Assembly (NCBI GenBank): GCA_019423725.1
Contig: JAHZAW010000056.1
Coordinates: 1-41,845, forward strand
Direction: 5' to 3'
Length of the DNA: 41,845 nucleotides
DNA from: Clostridiales bacterium
GTDB lineage: Bacteria > Bacillota > Clostridia > Lachnospirales > Anaerotignaceae
Part shown: positions 32,451 to 39,006 of the stretch, in pieces
Numbering within the stretch: position 1 is the first letter of the stretch
Layout of the letters: each line of letters begins with the position of its first letter
The notes under the pieces: model-generated
The model's input: only the letters and a program-made list of their open reading frames with translations
Told to the model about the DNA's origin: nothing
The model's database searches: none
Program-made: the position numbers and the translations under genes

Positions 32451-33323
32451 ATGACCCTTGCGGAAAAAATAAAACTAAAGGGCCTGGAGCTTGGTTATGC
32501 GGCCGTGGGCATAGGGCCGGCGGACAAATTCGCAGAATACATAGACATATTGAAGGAGCGCCATGACAAATATGACTTTTACATATCAAGGCCCATAAAG
32601 CCACTGGAAGGTGCTGACCCGAAAAAGCTCTGTCCCGGGGCAGAATCCATCATATCCCTTGCCTGGGATTATTCCGTTTTGGACTTTCCCAAAGAACTCT
32701 TGGGAAAGATAGGACGCATTTACATGGCCCGCTGCTACACACCGCAAAAAAACAGTGTCAACGGTGCAAGGCTGGAACTTTTCAAGGCCTTCCTTGAGGA
32801 AAACGGCTGCCATATATTAGAGGGAGCATGGATACCCGACAGGGCCGCGGCCGTATGCTCAGGCATAGCCACCTATGGCAAAAACAACTTTGGATACCTG
32901 AAGGGCGGCACTTCCTTTGTGGTCTTTACATCCATACTGGTGGATAGGGAGCTGGACTATGATGCTCCGGCAAAAAACTTACGTCCCTGTCCCGAAAACT
33001 GCCGTTTATGTATTAATGCCTGCCCCACGAAAGCCATTGAGACCCCTGGAAAACTCGATCCAAAAAGATGTATCGGATATTTAAACTGGTTCACCCAGGA
33101 AGGGTGGCTGCCCCCATCAAAGGACGGCACCCCATCCAGCCATATCCCCCAGGAACTGAGGGAAAAAATAGGAGAGCACATCCATGGCTGTGACGTCTGC
33201 CAGGAAGTATGCCCCAGGAACAAAAGGGCTCTGGAAGGGCCTAAAATAAAGGACAGATACCTGGATTATCTCTCAAAGGCCATAAGCCTTGAAAGGATAC
33301 TTTTCATGGACGAGGGATTTTAA
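32451..33323 (+). CDS. QueG-like double [4Fe-4S] protein, cut short by an in-frame stop
   Basis: This 290-residue product belongs to the epoxyqueuosine-reductase-like family: an N-terminal corrinoid-binding-type domain (GLELGYAAVGIGPAD, AESIISLAWDYS, IATYGKNNFGYL) and two ferredoxin clusters (CPENCRLCINACP and a second group ending in GCDVCQEVCP). QueG makes queuosine in tRNA; other members are of unknown role. The frame stops with TAA at 33321-33323, yet the same frame continues for 90 codons as a HEAT-type tail that normally belongs to this protein. So this is either a nonsense-interrupted gene or a functional shorter form. GGAGGGG precedes the ATG, just after the SDR terminator. Confidence 0.82.
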   Translation: MTLAEKIKLKGLELGYAAVGIGPADKFAEYIDILKERHDKYDFYISRPIKPLEGADPKKLCPGAESIISLAWDYSVLDFPKELLGKIGRIYMARCYTPQKNSVNGARLELFKAFLEENGCHILEGAWIPDRAAAVCSGIATYGKNNFGYLKGGTSFVVFTSILVDRELDYDAPAKNLRPCPENCRLCINACPTKAIETPGKLDPKRCIGYLNWFTQEGWLPPSKDGTPSSHIPQELREKIGEHIHGCDVCQEVCPRNKRALEGPKIKDRYLDYLSKAISLERILFMDEGF

Positions 33324-33593
33324 AACGTATGTATAAGTCCTATCATGTACAACTACATAGGTGATATACGGTACTTCAGGCGCAATGCAGCCATTGCCAT
33401 GGGCAACAGCGGTGATAAAAAATACCTGCCCTGCCTCGAAAAAGCCCTGGGGGACAGTGACCCGCTTATAAGGGAATACTCCGCCTGGGCTGTTGGAAGG
33501 ATAGGCGGAAACAGTGCCCAGCATATACTTAAAACCGCCCTTTTAAAGGAAACGGACAAAAACGTAAAGGACGAAATATGCCGGTGGGTGTAG
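33324..33593 (+). pseudogene. Detached HEAT-repeat tail of the QueG-like gene
   Basis: In the same frame as the gene before it, 90 codons continue after the TAA: SPIMYNYIGDIRYFRRNAAI and two HEAT-like helical pairs (AAIAMGNSGDKKYLPCLEKA and 'LIREYSAWAVGRIGGNSAQ'). The first ATG, at 33345, has no ribosome binding site. Homologues of this family carry this tail as part of one polypeptide. Restoration would need read-through of TAA or reversion. A sequencing or assembly error at this point cannot be excluded. Confidence 0.7.
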
Positions 33594-33749
33594 GATAACT
33601 GGGGTCTATATGGGCTCCATCTGGGGCGAGTATAAAAAGTCCCGTCTGTCAGTCCGGATGCCCTTAAAGTCTGGGGTATCATATTTTTAGTGTGCTCGCC
33701 TCAATTTAATTAGATAACTAAGTTTGCGTTTTTAAAAACGGAAGGCTGC
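33594..33749. other. Intergenic stretch after the HEAT remnant
   Basis: No gene or clear terminator recognised. Confidence 0.4.
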
Positions 33750-34145
33750 CCTTTTGCACTCGGGCGTAAACTCCGGCGCGGCCCTCGGTGTGGTCCTTGG
33801 TATCAGCTCGTGCGGTCATTTATATCAGCGTAGGTGTAGCCCTTCAGACGGTACTTGGCGCAAGAGTCGTATGTCCCTTGGTGCAGTCCTGGGACCGGCA
33901 TCTATATGGACTTCAGCCAGTCTCGGCAGGACCTTAGCGCGGTACTTGACCGTCAGTGGAGGTGTGGCCCTCGGTACCATCGTAGGTGCGGCCATTGGTG
34001 CAGTTCTTGAGCCAGCGGCGGTATACCCTTTGAGCGACCCTTGAGCTGGGCATCTATATGGACTTCAGCCAGCCTCGGCAGGACCTTCGCACAGTCCTTG
34101 GCACAAACCGTCGATGCAGCCCCTAGCGTGGTCCCTAGCATCATC
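33750..34145. repeat. Degenerate 12-bp-period repeat tract with a longer duplicated block
   Basis: A unit resembling CCTTGGTGCAGT recurs about every 11-12 bases through the tract. One block of about 50 bases is present twice: 33897 to about 33946 and 34048 to about 34097, differing at few positions. Both strands have open frames but no ribosome binding site. The plus-strand translation is a monotonous LGxV-like repeat. It lies between convergent genes and may be a decayed repeat-protein gene or a non-coding repeat array. Confidence 0.65.
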
Positions 34146-34173
34146 GTCAGCTTCAGTATCAAAACATCACATA

Positions 34174-34214
34174 AAAACAGCCCCGTCATCCGGGATCTCC
34201 CGGACAGCGGGGCT
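34174..34214 (-). terminator. Terminator after the small membrane-anchored protein gene
   Basis: A two-part stem (34179-34185 with 34208-34214, enclosing an inner CCGGG/CCCGG stem) is followed on the minus strand by a T run. Confidence 0.8.
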
Positions 34215-34240
34215 TATTTTAATGTTTTGTATTCTTATAT

Positions 34241-34615
34241 TTACCTCAACTCTGCAGCAATGCTCTCTATGGCTGAGGCGCTGCCATCCTTCAGGGCTGA
34301 AATAAGTTCGACTTCATTGCCCGAAATATTTTTGCCGTCAAATATAAGGGCATTCCACAGTTCATGGAGGGCCGCAGCCAGTTCCGTGTCATCACAGTAT
34401 TGGTAAGCGGCATAAACATTGCTTATCAGCGCTTCCATGGTATCATCTTCGTACTTATCGGAAAGGGCGTCCGCCTTATCCGCGGCTAAGACCATCAAAG
34501 AGGAGCATTTTTCAGCTCTGGCCCTCTCCTCCCTGCCTTCCCTGTACTTCGACCCGGCAAAAAAACTTACACCTAAGGCTATTATAAAAACGATTGCTAA
34601 GACAGCTTTCTTCAT
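34241..34615 (-). CDS. Small membrane-anchored protein of unknown function
   Basis: This 124-residue protein has one N-terminal hydrophobic helix (AVLAIVFIIALGVSFFAG), a short highly charged segment (KYREGREERARAEK) and a mostly helical acidic remainder (TMEALISNVYAAYQYCDDTE, LAAALHELWNALIFD). The helix could be an uncleaved anchor with the body outside the cell. I recognise no family. I chose the ATG at 34615 because GGGGAGG is eight bases upstream; an ATG at 34621 would be only two bases from it. It lies just downstream of the xdhABC terminator and is transcribed alone. Confidence 0.75.
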   Translation of the reverse strand: MKKAVLAIVFIIALGVSFFAGSKYREGREERARAEKCSSLMVLAADKADALSDKYEDDTMEALISNVYAAYQYCDDTELAAALHELWNALIFDGKNISGNEVELISALKDGSASAIESIAAELR

Positions 34616-34653
34616 ATCCATATCCTCCCCAGTATATCCGCGCCTTTGCGGCT

Positions 34654-34680
34654 AAAAACAGGCGGCATAAATGCCGCCTG
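34654..34680 (-). terminator. Intrinsic terminator of the xdhABC operon
   Basis: A GC-rich stem of about nine pairs (34659-34668 with 34671-34680) is followed on the minus strand by five T residues, 14 bases beyond the xdhC stop. Confidence 0.9.
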
Positions 34681-34694
34681 AAATATTTATGTTT

Positions 34695-35183
34695 TTAAGC
34701 CTTTTCAGCAAGTCTCTTATTCATGGTCTTTTCCACGGCATTCAGGATATTTTCATATCCGGTGCATCTGCATAAGTGTCCAGAAAGGAGCTTTCTCAGT
34801 TCGTCCCTGGAATAGCGTTTTCCACTCTCCAGTATCTCCACCGCTGACATTATGAATCCCGGTGTGCAGAATCCACACTGTACGGCACCTTCATCGATGA
34901 ATGCCTGCTGTATGTCGGAAAGTTCTCCATTAGGTCCAAGAAGGCTCTCCAGTGTCCTGATGTTTTTTCCATCGGCCCATACAGCCAGATATATACAGGA
35001 GTTGAAACATTCTCCGTCTATGATGACATTGCATGCTCCGCACTCTCCTACTTCACAGCCCTTTTTGACCGATGTGAGCCTATAGTCGTTCCTGAGCATA
35101 TCCGTCAGAGATGCCCTCACGTCCACCATGGTCTCGGTATATTTTCCGTTAATGGTACATTTTACGAGTTTTCTCTGCATCAC
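34695..35183 (-). CDS. xdhC: Xanthine dehydrogenase-type [2Fe-2S] subunit
   Basis: This 162-residue electron-transfer subunit carries two [2Fe-2S] clusters. The plant-type ferredoxin motif is CEVGECGACNVIIDGECFNSC (four Cys). The second helical cluster uses CGFCTPG and CRCTG. The domain LRNDYRLTSVKKG between them is typical. It shuttles electrons from the molybdenum subunit to the FAD subunit. It overlaps xdhB by four bases (ATGA) and is the last gene of the operon. Naming follows E. coli XdhA (Mo), XdhB (FAD), XdhC (FeS); the true substrate (xanthine, hypoxanthine, nicotinate or another N-heterocycle) is not fixed by this subunit. Confidence 0.95.
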   Translation of the reverse strand: MMQRKLVKCTINGKYTETMVDVRASLTDMLRNDYRLTSVKKGCEVGECGACNVIIDGECFNSCIYLAVWADGKNIRTLESLLGPNGELSDIQQAFIDEGAVQCGFCTPGFIMSAVEILESGKRYSRDELRKLLSGHLCRCTGYENILNAVEKTMNKRLAEKA

Positions 35184-36061
35184 AGCTCACCTCCTGCCAG
35201 TTTTACTGCCTCTTTCACAGCCCTTGCGGAAAGTTCCTCGATAAGATGGAGCCTCAGTTCCTTTGAAGCCCTCCAGCTGGTCCTGGGGTTGACGTCATTG
35301 AGGGTAAGTTTTGCAAACTCAAGGATATTTTCCTCCGTTACAGTCTTTCCCCTTAAAAATTCCTCAGCCGCAGCCGCTCTTACGGGTACGGGAGCCGCAA
35401 CTCCATAGGCTATCCTTACATCATCAAATGTCTTTTTATCCGCTGAAAGTTTGACATTGGCTGAACATCCCGTTGTGGCTATGTCCATGGCGTTCCTCAT
35501 GGCATATTTGATATAGTGTCCAAAATATCCTTCGTAGCTTTCCTTCTTAATGAGTATGGACGTGAGCACCTCATTATGTTTCAGGTCTACCTTGCCGGCA
35601 CTTATATAAAAGTCCTTGATGGGCTCTGTCCTTACTCCATCGGGACCCGTTATCTCCATTACCGCATCATAGGCATGGAGTGTGGAGGCTGAATCCGCCG
35701 ATGTTACACCGTTACATGTGTTTCCTCCGATGGTTCCGATGTTCCTTATCTGGGGACCGCCTACCTTGTCAACGGCCTCTCCCAGTACATTTATATATTT
35801 CTGTATTATCTCATTTTTTGTTATATGTGAAAAACTGGTGAGCGGTCTTATCCTGATGGTGCCGTCTGCCTCAAGGCTTATGCCCCTCAGCTCATCCAGT
35901 CCGTATATGCTGACCAGCTCACAGCCCGCCAGCTTTCCTTCTCTCATCTTTATGAGCACGTCGCTTCCGCCGGCTATTATGACAGCCTCCGGATGCTCGG
36001 TGAGAAGTTTCACAGCATCTTCCACCGACTGCGCCTCATATAACGCTTTCATATCATACAT
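35180..36061 (-). CDS. xdhB: Xanthine dehydrogenase-type FAD-binding subunit
   Basis: This 293-residue flavoprotein belongs to the CoxM/XdhB family. The first FAD-phosphate loop reads AVIIAGGSDVLIKMREGKL and the second 'GGPQIRNIGTIGGNTCNGVTSADS', where the TIGGN segment contacts the pyrophosphate. The C-terminal CO-dehydrogenase-flavoprotein domain follows (IAYGVAAPVPVRAAAAEEFL). It passes electrons from the iron-sulfur subunit to NAD or another acceptor. It lies 14 bases after xdhA and overlaps xdhC, so the three subunits are made together. Confidence 0.94.
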   Translation of the reverse strand: MYDMKALYEAQSVEDAVKLLTEHPEAVIIAGGSDVLIKMREGKLAGCELVSIYGLDELRGISLEADGTIRIRPLTSFSHITKNEIIQKYINVLGEAVDKVGGPQIRNIGTIGGNTCNGVTSADSASTLHAYDAVMEITGPDGVRTEPIKDFYISAGKVDLKHNEVLTSILIKKESYEGYFGHYIKYAMRNAMDIATTGCSANVKLSADKKTFDDVRIAYGVAAPVPVRAAAAEEFLRGKTVTEENILEFAKLTLNDVNPRTSWRASKELRLHLIEELSARAVKEAVKLAGGEL

Positions 36062-36075
36062 GCTCGTCCCTCCTC

Positions 36076-38358
36076 TCAGATAAGTCCTTCTTCCTTAAAA
36101 CGCACGAAAAGATTATGCGGATTAAGGGGCAGTTTATTGACCGATACTCCGGTTGCATTCAAAATGGCGTTCCTTATGGCAGGAGCTCCCGGCACTGCCG
36201 GCGGCTCTCCAAGGGCCTTGGTGCCAAAGGCACTGGTGGGCTCATAGTTCTCCACGAATTCCGCCTCAAGGTCCGGATGGTCCATGGTCGTACACAGCTT
36301 ATAATCAAGAAGGTTATTATTAAGGGGTTTTCCCGTCTTTTCATCATAGAGCAGCTGCTCGCCCATGGCATAGCCTATGGCCATGCTCATACCGCCATGC
36401 ACCTGCGCTGCCGCCAGCTGGGGATTGATGAGCTTTCCACAGTCGTGTACGTTCACTATGTCAAGCACAGTTGCCTTGCAGAGGGGTATATCCACCTCGA
36501 CCTCAGCAAAACAGCATCCCAGTGAATAGGCATTGGTCTTTATCTGATATGTGCTCTCGGCCGTAAGATGCTCACTGTGGGTGAGGCTGTAAAGGGCTTC
36601 CGTTGCCAGCTCCTCAAGGCTCATAAGCACCCTGCCGTCCGTGGTCCTTACGATGTTTCCATCGATTATATCAAGGGAGGCCTTCTCCATCCTGGTCATT
36701 TCCTGGGCCCTCTCAAGTATTTTGTCCTTAAGGAGGAGGGCTGTCTGTTTGATGGAGAATCCCGCAACATATGTCTGTCTTGAAGCATAGGCTCCGGTAC
36801 CAAAGGGGGTTACATCCGTATCCTGCACCGTTACCACATGCACATCGTCAAATTTTATCCCCAGTACTTCTGAAGCCATCTGGGCAAATGCCGTATCAGC
36901 TCCCTGGCCTATCTCGGTCTCACCGACCTGAAGCTGTATGGAGCCGTCCTGGTTGAGCACCATTCGGCAGGCGCTGGTCTCCAGGGATATGGGCCATACG
37001 GCTGTATTATACCAGAATATGGACATACCTACTCCACGGCGTATGGGACCTGTCTGGTTTTTATATTTTTCCAGTTTTTCTTCCCAGTGTATGTATTCCT
37101 TGCCCTTATCTATGCACTGGTTAAGGCTGTCAAAGTAGTTCTCATTTTTGGAGAAGTCATCCTTGAAGCCCACTTCCATCATATTTTTACGCCTTATCTC
37201 CAAAGAATCTATGCCAAGGGCCTTGGCTATATCCTCCACATGGCTTTCCATGGCGAAGGTTATCTGGGGTATGCCGTAGGCTCTCATGGCTCCCGCAGCT
37301 GCCCTGTTGGTATATATGGAATAGGCGTCCGCCTCATAGGCATCACATTTATATATCTGGCTGAAGGCCGTTATGCCCTTAGCGGCTATACTGTGTCCAT
37401 GGGATGTATATGCTCCCTGGTTGGAGAATGACTCGCATTTTCTGGCAACGAATGTGCCGTCCTTTCTGGCGTATGTTATAAGATGCACCCTTATGGCATG
37501 GCGCACCCTGTTGCAGGCGAATGTTTCTTCCCTGGTCATATCTATCTTTACGGGACGTCCTCCCACCTGGGTGGTGAGATATGCGCACAAAGGCTCATAT
37601 AATGCGTCCTGTTTGTTTCCGAATCCGCCGCCGATGTAGGGCTTTATTATCCTTACCCTGCCCCAGGGGATGCCTAAGGCCTGGCCGACTATCCTTCGTA
37701 CGATATGGGGTATCTGGGTAGATGATACGACTACAATTTTTCCGCTTTCCTCATAGGCCAAACATATATGGTTCTCCATGTGGCAGTGCTGTACTGTGGG
37801 CGTATCATACCAGCCCTCAAATTTTATGAGGCCCTCTTCCTTGATGGCTTCCTCATAATTTCCCTTTTTGAGGGATGTATGGTTGAGGATATTGTTTTTG
37901 TACTCCTCATGTATCTGGGGAGCTCCGTCCTTCATGGCCTCTATCTGGTCAAGGACAAAGGGATATTCCTCGTACTCCACCTTGATGGCCTTTAAGGCAC
38001 GTTTTGCAGCTATTTCATCCTCAGCGATGACAGCAGCCACATCGTCTCCGTAATATCTCACACGGCTGGTGAGAAGGAGCCTGTCAGCCACGTCCTGATG
38101 GGCAGGGTCCGTGGACCAGGGATGTCCTGCCGTGGGGAATTTATACTGGGGAACATCAAAACAGGTGACTATTTTGACAACTCCGGGTATTTTTTCCGCC
38201 TCGGAGGTATCTATGCTCTTTACTAATCCATTTGCTATGGTCGATCTGAAAACCTTGGCAACAAGACAATTTTTCTCCGCCAGATCATCGGTGAACTTAG
38301 CGCGTCCGGTGACTTTATCAAAGGCGTCCTTCCTTTTTTCGCTTACTCCTACTGCCAT
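36076..38358 (-). CDS. xdhA: Xanthine dehydrogenase-type molybdopterin-binding subunit
   Basis: This 760-residue catalytic subunit starts with the aldehyde-oxidase a/b hammerhead domain (DKVTGRAKFTDDL), followed by the molybdopterin-binding domain. Cofactor and active-site segments include IKPYIGGGFGNKQD, AAAGAMRAYGIPQ (the Arg that orients purine substrates in related enzymes), 'GETEIGQGADTAFAQM', and the catalytic base Glu at about 718 in KALGEPPAVPGAP. It hydroxylates an N-heterocycle, most likely a purine. With selD, yqeB and yqeC nearby it may carry a selenium ligand on molybdenum. GAGAGGTGG precedes the ATG. An unknown gene lies 23 bases upstream in the same operon. Confidence 0.95.
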   Translation of the reverse strand: MAVGVSEKRKDAFDKVTGRAKFTDDLAEKNCLVAKVFRSTIANGLVKSIDTSEAEKIPGVVKIVTCFDVPQYKFPTAGHPWSTDPAHQDVADRLLLTSRVRYYGDDVAAVIAEDEIAAKRALKAIKVEYEEYPFVLDQIEAMKDGAPQIHEEYKNNILNHTSLKKGNYEEAIKEEGLIKFEGWYDTPTVQHCHMENHICLAYEESGKIVVVSSTQIPHIVRRIVGQALGIPWGRVRIIKPYIGGGFGNKQDALYEPLCAYLTTQVGGRPVKIDMTREETFACNRVRHAIRVHLITYARKDGTFVARKCESFSNQGAYTSHGHSIAAKGITAFSQIYKCDAYEADAYSIYTNRAAAGAMRAYGIPQITFAMESHVEDIAKALGIDSLEIRRKNMMEVGFKDDFSKNENYFDSLNQCIDKGKEYIHWEEKLEKYKNQTGPIRRGVGMSIFWYNTAVWPISLETSACRMVLNQDGSIQLQVGETEIGQGADTAFAQMASEVLGIKFDDVHVVTVQDTDVTPFGTGAYASRQTYVAGFSIKQTALLLKDKILERAQEMTRMEKASLDIIDGNIVRTTDGRVLMSLEELATEALYSLTHSEHLTAESTYQIKTNAYSLGCCFAEVEVDIPLCKATVLDIVNVHDCGKLINPQLAAAQVHGGMSMAIGYAMGEQLLYDEKTGKPLNNNLLDYKLCTTMDHPDLEAEFVENYEPTSAFGTKALGEPPAVPGAPAIRNAILNATGVSVNKLPLNPHNLFVRFKEEGLI

Positions 38359-38381
38359 TTATACCACCTCTCTTTCAAAGA

Positions 38382-38798
38382 TTATGTCTCATCAAAATAT
38401 ATCTTACACTTACATTCTCTGCCCATAAGGCTCTTATAGGCCTCGGAATTAAGGATCTTATCAAAAAAATCTCCCTCCGACTCCCATAAACATTCATATG
38501 GATCTGATATTTTTGGTTCTTCCTCATACATCAGCACCAGATGCAGCTGCCAGAATTCATCTTCCTCCTCCAGCTGGAACTGTCTGACAAGGTTGAAATG
38601 GTACAGTTTTGTACCTGTAAAACCAAAGGTCCCTGTTTCCCAAAGCATTTCATCCATTTCACAGTCAAATTTACACTTTGAAAACTCCATAAAGGCCGAT
38701 ACCGCCTTTTCAACATCGGGCTTATCCTTGGAAAAACCCTTTTGTTCCAGTATCATTTCAAGGATATTTTGAGAGTCCTTTATATCGTTCATGTTCAT
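38382..38798 (-). CDS. Unknown acidic protein leading the xdhABC operon
   Basis: This 138-residue cytoplasmic protein is acidic, with no signal or membrane helix. Notable segments are a Cys-containing FSKCKFDCEMDEMLWETG, the aromatic 'LYHFNLVRQFQLEEEDEFWQL' and a C-terminal Cys pair in RECKCKIYFDE. I recognise no family. I chose the ATG at 38798 because GGAAGGG is nine bases upstream; several earlier ATGs (up to 38816) overlap or touch that site. With only 23 bases to xdhA and an extended -10 promoter upstream, it is probably the first gene of the xdh operon. A role in chaperoning or substrate regulation of the hydroxylase is possible but unproven. Confidence 0.75.
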   Translation of the reverse strand: MNMNDIKDSQNILEMILEQKGFSKDKPDVEKAVSAFMEFSKCKFDCEMDEMLWETGTFGFTGTKLYHFNLVRQFQLEEEDEFWQLHLVLMYEEEPKISDPYECLWESEGDFFDKILNSEAYKSLMGRECKCKIYFDET

Positions 38799-38857
38799 TT
38801 TGATCATCCCTTCCAATGATTGTCAAAAATGCCAGTGAAACAGTGTATCTTTATCTG

Positions 38858-38872
38858 TTCATTATAGCATTA
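38858..38872 (-). promoter_or_regulatory. Extended -10 promoter of the xdh operon
   Basis: The minus strand carries TGCTATAAT, with TATAAT at 38861-38866 preceded by the TG of an extended -10. No good -35 is needed for that class. It lies about 60 bases upstream of the unknown leader gene. Confidence 0.55.
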
Positions 38873-39006
38873 TTCTGAATATAAATAAATACTTACCTTA
38901 AATATGCATTATCCTCAATGAAGAATAGCGCATAATTTCCTATATTCTTGAATTAAATCAGTTATAATGATAACATTAGTATAAGAAGCATAAAGGAAGT
39001 GATCTA

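Noticed and set aside
33754..34044. Plus-strand frame with LGxV-like repeats as a glycine-zipper membrane protein
   Set aside because: The repeats come from a DNA-level 12-bp periodicity. There is no ribosome binding site, the duplicated block falls in different frames, and cysteines and stops break the pattern.
38961..38974. GTTAT and ATAAC upstream of the XdhD-type gene as a second ModE box
   Set aside because: The arms are only four bases apart, not twelve, and overlap a TATAAT, so the match is probably a by-product of promoter-like sequence.
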